Positions 10,886 through 24,330 of a DNA stretch of 64,000 bases are shown in pieces; positions within the stretch are counted from its first letter, which is position 1, and the number at the start of each line of letters is the position of its first letter. Source of the stretch: Lethocerus indicus (taxonomy: Eukaryota; Arthropoda; Insecta; Hemiptera; Belostomatidae); NCBI GenBank assembly GCA_019843655.1, contig JACDQD010000004.1, positions 29,523,872-29,587,871 of the forward strand, read 5' to 3'. The notes beneath the pieces were generated by a model. The model did no database searches and had not been told where the DNA came from. It saw only the letters and a program-made list of their open reading frames with translations. The translations under genes were made by a program, and so were the position numbers.

Positions 10886-13190
10886 AGAGGGATAGTTTTC
10901 AAAAACCATTTTTTAATACCGTATGACCATTTCTATCTTATGGAATTCTTCCATTTCTAAAGAAGTAAGTAAACTGTGATCAAACATGTATATTTTAATT
11001 AACATAAATGCAAAAATCAACACATAAGACCTTCGCAGTAAATAATAAATTCAAAAAATATGTCAGGGAGAGTTGCATGAGTAGACAGTTAGATTTAACA
11101 AAATTGTAAAAAGGATTGACCATTGCATTTTTTCATATATTACAAAGAATGACTATGTTCACATCATAACGATGGAAATTACAGTAGGACACAAAATAAA
11201 ATTACACTCTTTCCTTAACCAAATAATTGAACACAATTTAATTCGTGTAAATTGGCCCTTCGTACATGCATTAAGAACGTTCGGATTAATATGTGCCCTT
11301 AATATTTGACAATATCAAAGCGTAGGGCTGACGAATGTTACGCTCCAAGGGTCAAAGCACGAAAAGAGTTCTAAGTAATTAAATACACACGATGTTTCCC
11401 CCTATCTCGTTCTCTGTGAAAAATAGAAACTTTTTACACGAGAGCAAAGTTTTGAAACGTTAACTTAATGAGTTCTGAAATTAGGAAACATTTTTTTCAA
11501 GCTCAGAAATATTTTCCACTGTTCAGTAAAAATATATCTGTATATTTTATATTTGTTGTCCTCTTATTAAATTTTGATACTGTCAAACGTTCTTATCTCT
11601 TATCATTCGAAATCAGCTAATGAACTGAACTTAATGAACATAAGCTGAAAGGCCATGTAACATTTTTTTAATTTTAATTAAATTTTGTAATAGTTTTTCT
11701 GAATCCTAATAAAGCCAGGACGTAATCAAACTATTAGTAAGCTTATCTATTCATAGCGTTGAGAAATGAACAAATACAGTTTCCTATTATTTATTGAAGA
11801 TGAATATTCTGACACAGAAGAACGCAAAAAGAACGGTAAATAATTAGTATTATTTTACAAGTAACACATTTAAGCAAGCTTATTTATAATTGGAAATACA
11901 AGTATAGCGATCCTCGTTGGTGTTATTTACATACATTTAGGTACGTATTAAATTTAGTTAGATAACGAAGAATGTTTACAATATACTGTAGTATGTATAT
12001 AATTGAGTATAATTTGAGTGAATAAGATTTGTTCCTCGCGGTGTTAAAGCAATAATGTATTCATGAGTAAATTTTGACACACTATTCAGTAATGACTTGC
12101 GAGTGCTCATAATAATTAATGGTCCTCCAAGTTGAGCATCCGGGAAACTAATGGATATGAATTATTCCTTCGCTTTCCTTTCCATTCAGACGAGGTGGTT
12201 TGGTATCTCGGGCCTGAATCCACTCTGTGTGTATTGGGAAAACAATTAGACCGTATTATGGTGGAGCTCCCACACTGTGAGCTCTCTTCCAGCCCCGTGA
12301 AAACCTCCTTTGTTACTTGAATCGTTGAATCATTAATTTCAAAAATTTAACCTTAATTCAACATTGCAACGCTTTCTAACACTATCATAAAGACTATATA
12401 TCTAAACTATTTCTGCGTATTATTCTCGCAAGACAAAAGATAATACTAAATAATTATATAGGATGACGCAAAATTCTTTTCTGAGGTTCAAGATATTCAG
12501 TAAAAGCAATTATAATTTTTAATCATTTCCTGATTCTAATATTCTCAAGATTGCATAAATATTGCAATTTGATAAGTATGAGTCAATATCTTGGCATGTG
12601 GGTCATTGTTTGGCGATGAAAGAGAATTTTAATTCAGACAAATACAACGCTGCTAAGACTTAGTTATTGCTAATTGAAAAAGTGTTGATTCAAATAGCTG
12701 TACGATTCAAGTTGAAATATCGAAAAAGTGAACTAGAATGTGATAGTATTTGTGAAGCTTTTTTCGTTATTTATCTTGTGTCAAGAACATAATACTTTCA
12801 AAGAATACCTGACGAGCAACATCTTTCACTGTAGAAAATAGCTACAATTATGTAGAAGAGTTGAGCTTCTACCGAGCTTCCGTAGAACACACTAAAACGG
12901 ACACATACTAAATAAGATTTAAAATGGGATATTAATTTATACAACATACTAACCAGTATGGGAGACAATGGTCAATGACTGCACAGACCTCGAGGATTTT
13001 GAATACAAAATTAATTTAAGGAAATTATGCAAGGAGTTGCATCTAGTTGAAGTATGTAATTCTAATAGTTTCCTTTTACTGCACAATATTTCATGTTCTC
13101 AAACTAATAATAGATTTCCTGTAGACGAGCATGGCTACTGGGGCTTCTTGCTAATGGAATAATGAAACTTGTGGGGCAACTTGAAAGCGT
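10886..13190. other. A+T-rich non-coding DNA
   Basis: About 2.3 kb with no recognisable gene, RNA or repeat. Two open frames of just over 60 residues (12132-12320 and 12968-13162, both +) have no family signature. Confidence 0.6.
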
Positions 13191-13460
13191 CTGAGAAAAA
13201 CGGCTATTCACTTTAGGGCGTGTGTTGTTTCCGGAGAGAGGGCGAGGAAAAGAGGCCTCGACCGGGTCGACAGAAGACAGGACGCCGAGTAATGGCCGGT
13301 CGTAAAGCACTAAGCCCACTACGCTCCCGGATCACAATGGGCTTCGTCTGTGTCCAGCTGGGCGTCGGTCTTTAGGGCCCACGGCTAGCGGACCAGCCGA
13401 CGTTAACTGTCCTACTCGCATTAACGCCCACTTCCCGGCCGGTCTTCGTTTACTTTCGAT
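13191..13460. other. GC-rich island
   Basis: GC-rich block including GAGAGGGCGAGGAAAAGAGG and CCCACTTCCCGGCCGG. A 71-residue minus-strand frame spans part of it. No exon is supported. Confidence 0.4.
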
Positions 13461-16010
13461 TTTCCTGTACGTTCTAAACGCTGTTCGAGACAATTAATTT
13501 CATATGTATCAATACTGAGAATGAAGCCAAGGTATCCAAAAACCATTTGATCTTGGAGTGAAAAATTTAAACTAAAATATATTGTATTTGAACTTACAGG
13601 AAGCTAAAGATAGCGTTAATGACGTGGGTAAACACGAAAGAATCAAATTTAAATACGAAATTAAACTAATCCATAGTGAACTTGTTTTACTCTGCTTCCT
13701 GTTATTCCTGAATTAAATGAAAATTCTTTTTAAACTTTCCTGTTAAACTGAACACATCTCCGCGTTCCGAAATTGCCTTGCTGACAATAAAACGTTTACT
13801 CCCGGCCCTGTACATAAAGTATTCACGGGACCTCCGACCGAGCGAATTCCTCCAATGTTTCTGACCCCCAAGGTACAAGAAGGGTAGTGGGGTAGGGAAA
13901 GAATGAGGGGAATGGCTAACGATATGAAATTATAATAATAATATACCATCCGATGCCGTTTCACCGTCTAAATAGAACAGTTTCGACTTTCGAATGTATA
14001 AAGGAAATATTTTCCAACCGCCAATTTCTTTAGTAAATTATGCTCCTATTTCTAAAATTTCACTCATCTGGCAGTATAATGAAACATATAGGTATAACAT
14101 ATATTTTGCTGTATCAACCGTTTTATCGTTTAAACACTTGCAAACTGTTAGATGTTACTTACCCATTAGATGTAATGGTCCGATAGATACCGGAGAATTA
14201 ACAGGAAATCCTCATGTCTTTTATTTATTCTGTTTCTTAAGTGGGTTGATCTGAGAGCACCCAAATTTCTCCCCTGATGATATTGAAGATCATTACATAA
14301 CCAGATACCATGCTTTCACCAAACATGATTAATTATACAAGTCTCCATGGAGTTAGAGCGGCGTTACTTAAGTGAAGGCCCTAAAGCATCACTTGAGATA
14401 GCTGTTCTTTCTGTTATAAGGCAGTCCCTTCCACCATTGATGCCTTTTTTATTTACGCCGAAATCCTTACGTGTTGGCCTAAGCGGCTGGCAAAATTGAA
14501 TGAATAATTCAACTTCCACTTTGCAAAGTGGAAAAGGAAACTGCTAAGAAATTCCATTTCAAGCATAAAAGGAATGTTTTACAAAAACAGAAAGGCCAGA
14601 ACCGCCGCCCCCCACTAACATTGTCGATTCATGAGTAACCTTCGGAGGTATAGCCTCGCCTAGTCACAGCTTCATTTGTGCATTTAAAGACGGCGGATGG
14701 TCTGAAAACCTGATTACGCGCATTCCCCAACCGTTGGACCTTTAAAGTTTTATTCATGCAATCTTTCTGGATTTCTGCGAACCTCTCCCTTTGTGTTGCG
14801 CCCCTACTTATTAGTATAAACACCGATGCTAATACTGAGTTCTGAAACAAGCCCTGTACCAATCACAGAATATGTTTCGACGGAAACCAGAATTCTTATG
14901 TAAATTTATCACTACGTGGTGGAAATACCGCGTTCGTTTGGCGATTTGCAATACTAGTACGAAATTTTGTAACAGTATTGCAGTATATTTCAGTGAAGTA
15001 ACAATTAGCACCTATTATTTTCGAAACAAACAACTGAAAGCACCGAACTAAATTCTATCCACTATAGTGTTTCAACTATTGTACAGTAGTATAATCGTTG
15101 TTGACGATTCTCCACACTCATTACCTAATAAAAAAGTTCAGCCTTCGTAATCCGTATTGAACTCATTGGACATAAACTGGAAATAAACATAAATTATAGT
15201 TATAATGGACACTTAAGGTTCTGGGGCATATTTCCACTCCCCGAATTGGCCCACAGACAAGAAAATATTTCTCGCCAAAAATCTTTCCCATTATTTCCCA
15301 CTTGAGATATAAACCTCTGCCAGAGTGCCAAGGAATGCTATCGGATAACTATGCTTTAATGCCGATTTCTCAAATGCAGTGTAATATCTTAAAATGTTAC
15401 ATTCAGTTATATTTGGACAGTAAGGAATGAAAGGCTACAGACGTTTTGCAGGAGTGAAATTTGATGAAACTATGATAAGTATGAGTAATTCTAATTATTT
15501 CGTTAAATATATTTTAGTCAGATAGTAAATGATTTATTTTCACCTCGCCTTTAATTCCAGTTTCATACATTTTTAAAAATACCAGAATTTATTACGGAAG
15601 TCCGTGTTAATTGGCACATTTCAATAATTAATTATATGCATTTTACTAATTGTTGTTTACCAATTGGCATTATTCATTGTTCAAGACTGCGGTAAATTCT
15701 TAATATCATAAATTGTAGACATACATTATGAGCAAGCATAAAAAATAATATTAAACTACATTTCCTAATTTAAGAAGAAATAAATGATTCATTATTTAAA
15801 GCCTCGATACGTAATTAATTCAAGAAACATTTTAAAATAGCATAAAACCGTAATGAAATAGTGATCAGAAATTGGTTCGTCTATACTCTATGTAACTAAT
15901 ATCCCGACTGCATCTGCAATTAAGGGTTTGACTAGTTATATAAAGACTACGTAAAGCTTCGCAAGGGACTTCGGTGGTTGTATGATCAGAGTAATTGTGG
16001 GGGGATGTAA
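13461..16010. other. A+T-rich non-coding DNA
   Basis: No gene recognised. It contains a 20-bp perfect palindrome listed separately and TGAATAATTCA just before it. Several open frames of 60-86 residues lack any domain. Confidence 0.55.
14514..14533. repeat. 20-bp perfect palindrome
   Basis: TTCCACTTTGCAAAGTGGAA reads the same on both strands. It lies just downstream of TGAATAATTCA (14501-14511), itself palindromic. It could be a binding site for a dimeric factor or a chance palindrome. Confidence 0.7.
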
Positions 16011-16400
16011 TTTCGGAGTGAAAGAGAGGGGGGGGGCCTTCTTGAAATTACCCGTTGCCAATCGGAACTGACTTGGAGAGTGAAATTGGAGGCCGGCCGG
16101 TGCGGGGATGAGAAGTACCGAGGCCCCAGAAGCCGGTGGGAGGAACTTGATTTGGAACTCTTTGCGAACACGGTGACCGGCCGGCTTAGAAGTCCCCAAC
16201 TCGGGCCTTTGCCGTATTGTTAACACAACTTATTAGCCCCCAAGCCGGGCACTCTGATCTTGGACATCCGATTGGAAACTAATATCTAGGCGCTCTCCTC
16301 CCTCTCTCGCGACAAAAACCGATTACTACGGGCTTCCGGTTCACCGGAGCTATTGACGTGGCTCGCGGTACGGAAACACTGTCTTCTAAGCCCGCCCGAA
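16011..16400. other. GC-rich island with G9 run
   Basis: GC-rich block with nine consecutive G (16028-16036), GGCCGGCCGG near 16090 and GACCGGCCGGC near 16175. Two overlapping minus-strand open frames in different frames argue against coding function. Confidence 0.45.
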
Positions 16401-18480
16401 TAAAGTTTCGTAGTTAAAATTTTAGCCTAATTAATACTATTTCGAGAATAGACCGAATTGTTGAATGGATCCAGTTATGATTATCGACTATTCCAGAGTG
16501 AGACGCCGCAGGATGTTCCGAGGTAAGTCCACATAGAACTAGAAAAACAGGCAGGTCTTACCCATGCATTGTTTCTTACAATCTTAGGAGAGAGTTTCAC
16601 CTACCCTCAAATTTTAAAAACGACCAGGCAATCAATTTTTCTCAGAACTTTGTCGAGTGAAATATGCCTGTTCTTACGGTGTGTAAAAACACAAAAAATT
16701 ATATAACATATTTTCATTTTCAGCAATAATATAGGGCGGTACCACAGGAAAGTGACCGGATGTATCAGGCTTATTGAAAATTCAGATGGTAGTTAATCTT
16801 TTAAAAGCATACCAACCAGGTCTGCATATTTCTAATTACTATCTAACTACTGAATTATAATTTACCGAAATTGCAATTTCGGCTAAACGCACGCGAACAT
16901 AATGCTTCATATTCACGCAATCTCTGCAGCAGAGAACAGTTACTAATTAAATTGTATTGCGTTGGACGTGCCAGAGATTTAGGAAAAGAATACAAATGGA
17001 ATTTTGTTATAACACGATTGTTATAATCGATGTGTTGTATAATACGATTTGCTTGGGTTTCACTGAATAATTTTCAGATTTCCCTCGATAATTTTCATTT
17101 CCTCGAAATTTCACTCTGTTTCTATTCTGAATTATTATCTCATCAGTTCTGCCTCAATTTTTTGAAGTATATGAACTCATGTAAGAAATAAATATATATG
17201 AATAGGTAATATATTTTGTATAATTTTCGGGTTAGGTTATGTTAGGCTAGATTAGGCTAGGTTGGGAATAACTTCGTGATTTGATAATTTAAAATGTATT
17301 TCAGTTTGATCAAAAGGTTCTGAAAACTTGTGAAAACAGATTGTCTGTCTGTTCTCTATCTTTTCCTGCCTAAGATTTGCATAAATGAACCCCGGCAACG
17401 TAATCTGATAAGGAGTGAAATTTATTGTAATCGAAATAGCCCGTATCGTATATACACATTACCTAGGATCAGGAGAACGGCTCGGGGAGAGTGTCATGTT
17501 ACACCCGGTACGGCACGTTTCATAAATATACAACAAAACCCATTTTCTTAAAGGGACATAAAACGGGATAGATTACATTTTCATGAATATCAAGTACGAT
17601 GTACATCATCCTACGTCATTTCGGGTCCCCTTTTTATTGAGCCAGTAACAAATGTAGAAATACATGTATTATATGTATACATTCATATATCAATGGTCGG
17701 ATGCCTCCTGAATATTAAGTATACACAAATTTCAATATTATAAATATTAATCTTCAAGTAAATCCGAACTATTTTGTACACCGCGATGTGTAAGGAATTT
17801 AAAGATTAACATATAATCAATATTTGTCAATGAATATGATTATTCGCAGTAGCTGTAAGGATTGGAATATGGGCATGGGATTCCCAGAACGGATGGCCAT
17901 GATAACGAGTTTTCTATTTAGAATTTAATGTAGAACAACGACAAATTTGGTGTTCACCACGCTATACGCGGGTACAAACAAAAAAGAATTCCAATTTCCA
18001 GTACAATTCACCTGAACAGACTGAAGATGACATATGACGACTTAGATACACTAAGCAGGACCTCAATTGACAGCTCATGAAAATAGGTCAACGAATTGAT
18101 ATTGATGAATGGCCGCCCTTGCCCCAGTCCGAAAACAGAGAGTGAAAACAAATAAGCAGAGAGTAAGGGTTTTCATAATTAAGTTGAGTAACCCGATACA
18201 TTGCAGACAAACACCTCTTACTGATATACCCTGTTACAGAGGGATCAGAACACTGATAGAACCTTGAATGGTAATTCTAGTATAAATGAACACTGAACCA
18301 GAGAAATAGTTTCTCTCGCTCCAATGGAATTTAAATAAACAATGTCCACAAGGCCGTGAAATATGGCCTTATCTTCGTTGATTGTTTTTAATGGCTCGGT
18401 GTTAAAATTATCTGCTGAAATGCGTTCGATAATGCCAAGAAAATTCGAGGATCCTGTTTTTAGCTTTAAAATATAAAACC
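16401..18480. other. A+T-rich non-coding DNA
   Basis: No gene recognised. It includes a TTAGG-like patch listed separately. The 73-residue frame at 17330-17551 (+) has no recognisable domain. Confidence 0.55.
17230..17264 (+). repeat. Degenerate TTAGG-like patch
   Basis: GGTTAGGTTATGTTAGGCTA, then GATTAGGCTAGGTTGGG: about six imperfect steps of a (G)TTAGG-type motif. TTAGG is the usual arthropod telomere repeat, and such imperfect internal patches are common in insect DNA. It is too short and irregular to be a telomere. Confidence 0.6.
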
Positions 18481-18720
18481 GAGGGGATGGAGCGCTTGTT
18501 TACGTGCGGGGCGGGCGTGGAGTTAGTGGTTTATTACCTCCACCCGATTAATTCAAGTATCATTTATTCACCGGCCACGTGTCCCTTCGTCGCTATAAAA
18601 AGCCTTTCGGTCGCTCCGCTCTCCATAAATAAATACCGGCCGGGGCGGAATAGGAGCGCGAGTATCCGTTAACGCCCGGCTGTCACCACCCTCCCGACTC
18701 GCCTCGCTAATTCAATCGCC
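18481..18720. other. GC-rich island with TATA-like site
   Basis: GC-rich block carrying TATAAAA at 18594-18600 in a GC-flanked context, followed about 30 bp later by CCATAAATAAATA. It could be a core promoter reading rightwards, but no TCAGT initiator lies at the expected spacing and no coding exon follows. Confidence 0.35.
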
Positions 18721-19085
18721 AACAATTGATCCACAGAGGAACACGATCGAATATTCTATCGCACGCCAAATCGGGTTAGAATCGATCAATCACCCACATT
18801 GCTTCCAGTTAGTGTCAATCGGTCACAAACACTGCTTACTAATAAAAACAAACCGCTATTCATACATATACCAACTAGATATTTAAATAATTCAAATCCG
18901 TATTGACCGATTTTATCTACTAACAGCCAGTAGAATTGAATTTTCTGCCCTTTTCGGGCCGACGTCTATTATATGGGCTTAAAATGTTTTATATTGAGAG
19001 GTTCATTAATTTTTATTGCGAGACCTTTTTCTCTATTACAGTGGTGCTATATTATTGTAAATGTTACAGAAAGGAAAAGCGAGCA

Positions 19086-19420
19086 TGCAGAGTTGGCTGA
19101 AGTAGGAAACAACCCCCACCCAACCGCCCAGTCGGATTTGAAATAATTTTTGCCCGGCACATATAGTCAGGAAATGTGGCAATGAAAGTCGAACGGTCCC
19201 GCAAGTCGGCACTCTACTCGAGAGTTTACAAGGGGGATGAAATATAAATTTTATATTGCCGCGGTGGCTGTGGCCCCCCAACCCTCCCACCATCATTGGC
19301 CCACTCCGGCCGCTTTAACATCTTAATTAGTTTCCAAACTTTGTTCTGCGCCGGCCGAGCACCCGAGGGCGGCAATGTCTAATCTGGCTGTCCTCGTAAA
19401 ATCAACTTTCTACTTCGGAC
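19086..19420. other. GC-rich island
   Basis: GC-rich block with CCGCGGTGGCTGTGGCCCCC and GCGCCGGCCGAGC. Open frames cross it without a preferred strand. Confidence 0.4.
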
Positions 19421-19914
19421 TTGAAAATTCATTGGAGTGGAGACCGAACGCCATCTCGGCGGACGTTAATGTCCGAAATGAATTTTAGACTAACCACTTT
19501 TAGAAAACCGCGCGACGGTTAGATAATGGCGGCGTGGATATTGACTCACTCATTATTATTATTGTAACAATAATCTCGTCTTCGGTGATCCAGGTGTGTG
19601 TCTCATACGAAATGAAACCTAAATGAACACCCTTCCTTTATAAGAATATATTTAATATAAGATACATACTTGTCAACTATAGGATATATACTGTAATTTT
19701 AATAACTTGTTGTGGGAAAGAAGCGGTATTTGATGAGATTGAATACTTCCTCCCAATCAGAGACGGAGCACGTTCAATAGTTTATCGTATGATTCATATG
19801 GTTCATGAATCCTACAATTCGCATCGTTCAGTGTTTACTCAATGCTAAAGTCAGTTGTTTTTTTACCTGGAGACCGGTTATTTAACTTGATATTCATTTA
19901 CTTCTGAACTAATT
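19421..19914. other. A+T-rich non-coding DNA
   Basis: No feature supported beyond a GC-richer shoulder up to about 19530 that continues from the preceding island. Confidence 0.5.
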
Positions 19915-20340
19915 CATTCCCCGGCTCTTTCTTGGCGTCGCTTTCTTCCTTAAGAATACTTTTCCTCGTTTCCAAGGAAAGCGCCCCCATCCCCATTCAG
20001 CCACAGAGGGGGGGGGGTCTGTTGACAGTGGAAAGAGGACCTCGCAGAGGGAAAACCTTAATCCGGAGATGGTGGGGAAAAAAACCCTGCCTGCGAATTG
20101 TCTGAGCGCCGTAAAGTGCTCCCCTAATAGAGTCCCCGGCTCAAAAAGCATTCGGACGCAAACTGCCGCCGCTAGGTCTCTCTTCTGGCCCCTCATAGCA
20201 GAGCGGGCTGTCCCTCGCAGCACGTGATACCATTCTTCCTCTTCTCCATTCTGCAAGCGCTGATGAGCATTTGAGCGAACCGTGCCCTCTTACCAGAAAC
20301 AACAACCTGATGTTCCACTCAGGGAGGTCACCCTGGCTAC
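19915..20340. other. GC-rich island with G10 run
   Basis: GC-rich block with ten consecutive G (20008-20017). It contains minus-strand open frames of 115 and 99 residues in different frames. Neither has a recognisable domain. Their overlap with each other and with a homopolymer run suggests chance rather than genes. Confidence 0.4.
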
Positions 20341-22004
20341 GAACTGGTAGGTTACTGAAAATGAAATAACTCCAAAAAGTACAAAATAGTACACCTAAAA
20401 TATTCAATGCAGTTATTACTTTTGGTACCTCACATAACAAGCATCAGATAATATTTGCAAATAAATTTCAATAATTAAACGGAATGCTTAATAAAAGATG
20501 ATCGCTGGTTAAGAAATCACAACTACAATCTACTAAATCCTTTATTTTATGTTATTCTTTATATAACTCTCTATGGAATAGAGGCGAATCAAGGAGGTCT
20601 TATCGGTCAATTTTTGACATTTATTCTATATTGTTTCGATAGATTTCAAACTAGTGCACTCGTTATAGCTCGCATATTAAGATAGTTCAGAAAAAGGTAT
20701 TTATCAATAAGCAAAAAAGAAAAAACCATACGATACATGAAAACAGTAATAGGCCTCGAACGCTGACCCAGTTTGAAATACAAGTGCCCAATAAAACCTG
20801 GCGGTCTCATAAAGGGATGGTATAAACATTGGAAAACAGATGGCGGATTTCGTGGACATATCGATAACGTTTTTTTTTCCTTCCTCTCCCCCCCCCACAG
20901 TGCCGTGTTTCTGTTTACTGTCCAAACTTTACGAGCGCCAGCCAACGATGCCAGATATTTTCAGAGAAATCCACGAAACTGCCAATAATAAAAGTCTGCC
21001 GTACGGTCTCAGTCAATATAAAAATAAGTAACACAATGAAATAAAAGTTGAATATTCAGTGAAAGTTACGACCGTGCGCAGTACTAAAACAATAAATGTG
21101 TATGTTGCAAATCTCAAGGGATCAATGGATTATGAATCTTCAAAAAATTTGATTTTTTAAGGACGATAAGAATAAACTCAAAATGCAGTTTTCTAATTTA
21201 AAAACAGTTTCGAATTTTGTAACAGAATATGTAACAAATTGTTGCTGGATTGAGTGCCAGGAAAATAGGTTTTTGTTAAAGTAATTGATTACATCTCTCA
21301 CATTCTTTTGTAGTGTAACGTCTTTATTGAACTGAAATAACAAATCTACAGGAACCACGAGAATGGTTTAAATCAACTAGAACTTCAGACGACCGGCAAT
21401 ATACCGAATTCCAGACCCAAAATAAATATCCGAATGAAGAGGCGGGCGGAACAATGGGGTTGGGTAGATCGGCAGAAATGTCTAAACTCCCCTATGCGAA
21501 TAGGAATCTGATAAAAGTTTACGGTTGTGTAGACTATGTTTTATTCAAATAACATAAAAGAACTTATTGTCAAAGTAATTATTACAGTCATCATTATATT
21601 CTGCCAGGAATTTTTTTATACTTTTTAATTAGTGAAGGATAATAACCCTAACCCTAAGTAAGACTACCACTTGGGGTCGGGGATCTTTCCAATGTTATCC
21701 TGCCAGGTATTGTTAATTCATAATTATAATTAATTAATATTACATTTAATTATTACGACATTACAGCATGCCTATTTTGAAGCTCGAATGACCGGAGGCA
21801 CACATTTTTCAGAAAAATGAAAGCATTACAGTTTTCAGTTTATCTTCGCGATAGAATTATTTTTCTATGTTTAACTATTCAAGTATAATCACTTTCGAGT
21901 GATAATAAGTTCAATGACTATGATAGTCTGTGTTATAGAACTAGCGGAACAAAAGTCCTTTTAAATCAGTTTTCACAAATTGTCCATTTAACTTCTTTTC
22001 TGTA
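20341..22004. other. A+T-rich non-coding DNA
   Basis: No gene recognised. A polypyrimidine tract with CAG at 20870-20900 resembles a 3' splice site. TAACCCTAACCCTAA at 21643-21657 is too short to be telomeric. Confidence 0.5.
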
Positions 22005-22260
22005 GGACGGCGCTCGAAGTTTTTAACAATCGTTGTTCGTTAGTACGGTAAGCGGGTGCAAACCTGATTAGTTGCCTGTAACCGTGATTGGGTCCTTGAG
22101 AAGGGGGCCCGGTGGCAATATTTAATTACAGGCAGTTTGATTGATCGCTCAAAAGGGGCCCTTTCCCGACCGCCCAATTAGAGACTGCAAAACGGCCGGC
22201 CAAAACCACCCCACCCCCGCCACTAATTCAAAATTACAGCAATAGGAAATAACGACAAAG
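22005..22260. other. GC-rich island
   Basis: GC-rich block with GGGGGCCCGGTGGC and ACGGCCGGCC. Nothing coding is recognised. Confidence 0.4.
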
Positions 22261-24060
22261 TGCCCATGATCTGTTCAACGACCCCGTTTTATTGCCAACT
22301 TTAATTCATACACACCAATTATATAGTATGTATGGCTCCCCCCACTTTAATATACACTTTCTAACTGTAGTAAATCTATTGCCGGAATTGAATTGAACGC
22401 ATAAATTCGGTTTTGACTGATCACAACTATTTGATTGTTTCAAGCGTGAGCACTTGAATGGTATTCATGGTACACTAAGAAAACTGTTAATATCGGGGAA
22501 TATTGGAAGATAATTTTGCTGGAAGTATCATAGTTTTTGGATGGAATAACTTTCATTATATAGTAGTTTTCAATGAAAATTTTGTGATCAGTCCTGGAAG
22601 AGGAAATCGTCCACCATAGTACACATTCCTTACAGTAAGAATGAAAACTTTTAAATTCGAATATTTTATTATTTTTTTGACAGGAACTGTGTGTATCGTC
22701 CGTTATTAAACATAGGCGTGAAATATCTTCTGCACACAGCATTTGTAGAACATAATTGTACTGTTGGAAACATTAATTACTAATCAATGTTTTTAATTAC
22801 TAATTAATTACTGGTTTTATTCTCCAAACGAATACACAGGAGAAGCGCACGGATAACACTATGTTGCGACATTCACTGGCTACTCGACTGCCAGGTGTTT
22901 CGGTTTAAAAAGGGGGAAAAATGGATTATTCGATCTCCCGGTTTATACCTGTAAGACAAGGGTCATAATACCCTAGCTGGGCCGGGCCTGCTGTAACTTA
23001 TATATCGAGAACTGTACTCAATCAAATCGAAGTTTCGTCCGAAATATTAATAAAGCCCATTCAAAGGCTTTTACAGTTTATCAGAGGGGTTGACAGATCG
23101 TCAGTTCCGAGTAAAATTTGGAGGGATGTTAGTAATTAAAATGCGAATCGAGTAATCTGTGCAGTATGAAAGGGCTCGCTCCGCCGCCTCCGGCCCTCCC
23201 TCCAGCTGACACTATTTCTGGAAATTAGAAGAAATTAAAGTGCCACCCATCTCCCCGCCCCCAAACTCGAGAAATTTATTTGAAACGGGCTGTATCTATA
23301 TGTATACACCGTGCCGAGTTACTAAATGTGAAATAGCAGAGAGCCAAGGAATGAAATAATAATTTGGCCAGAGTTTCGCCGAGCTTAATAGATTGGTAGA
23401 CGCTCCTAGAATATGTTTTTCAGCATTCAAGTATCCATCCAGTAATACGAAGTGTTGTAATAAAATAGTGTTTTAATATTGTTTTCTCGTGTTATGTTGT
23501 GCTGCGTAAAATTTGGAGACTCAGTTCTGCGAATTTAATAAGAGGAGGTATTCGTTGGAAGAAGTCGAATGTTCTACATAGTCCTTGACTGTCTACTGAA
23601 ATTTAATTCATTCTGTAACAGAAAGCTTTCCATATATTTAAAGACAAGTCTCTAAAGAGCTCCAAATTATAATTTAGTAGTTGCAAAATTTCCGTATAAT
23701 AAACCCGGTTTCTTATAGGGGCCATAGGAGTGGCATTTGAAATTCATAAAATTATTTCTGATTCGTACGGGAATCTCGGCCTTCAAAATAATATTTATTA
23801 ACGTACAACGTTAGTTACCTGGAACTAATTATCGTCTAAAAACTGAGGTAGATAATAAATTTCTGGATTTCTGGAAGTTAACTTAGTTAATTAGGTCGCT
23901 ATAGGTCTCGCAAACGTCCACCCTCTCGGTAAAGATTATTCGCGGAACAACACAGTTTACCCCGTAGATAAATAAGTTTAAAATAGCCATAAATATATCC
24001 TCCGGTCGGAAGTCGTTAGGCGTCCGGCAATTACTTGTAGAGCAATCAAGGAACCGGATA
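22261..24060. other. A+T-rich DNA with minor GC-richer patches
   Basis: No gene recognised. Patches near 22900-22990 and 23160-23290 are GC-richer. A cluster of TAATTA-type motifs lies at 22770-22815, the core bound by homeodomain proteins but also frequent by chance in A+T-rich DNA. Confidence 0.5.
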
Positions 24061-24330
24061 AATAGTCTGGCGGAACTAATATGAGGCGGGGCCGTGTTTG
24101 GGGCTTATGGGGGAGGGGCCCCAATTCTAATATATATCGTCGTGGAGCGGTCGGAGCCATTAATTTCTTTGCTTGGGAACGCGGAGGATTCCCCTCCGGG
24201 GCGGGACGTGCATGCCGAAAACGTCTAATGGTTCGATCGTCTATTACGCGCGAGGCATGCGGCTCAGAAAATGGACTGAAAATTGAACCCCGAACGGGTA
24301 AAAGGAAGGGACCGATGAACGATGATTAAA
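24061..24330. other. GC-rich island
   Basis: GC-rich block running from GGCGGGGCCGTGTTTGGGG to about 24310. The 82-residue plus-strand frame here has no domain I recognise. Confidence 0.4.

Noticed and set aside
10357..10926. 189- and 171-residue overlapping plus-strand open frames
   Set aside because: Both are generated by the 42-bp minisatellite, whose length is a multiple of three. Two frames open at once over identical units is the signature of a repeat, not of a gene.
20260..20280. CTGATGAGCATTTGAGCGAAC resembling a hammerhead core
   Set aside because: The second core motif is GAAC instead of GAAA and no flanking stems pair.
19909..20440. Minus-strand open frames of 115 and 99 residues
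   Set aside because: They lie in a GC-rich island, overlap in different frames, span a G10 run and show no recognisable domain.
21643..21657. TAACCCTAACCCTAA, telomere-like
   Set aside because: Only about two and a half repeats of a non-insect-type motif; chance level for a short string.
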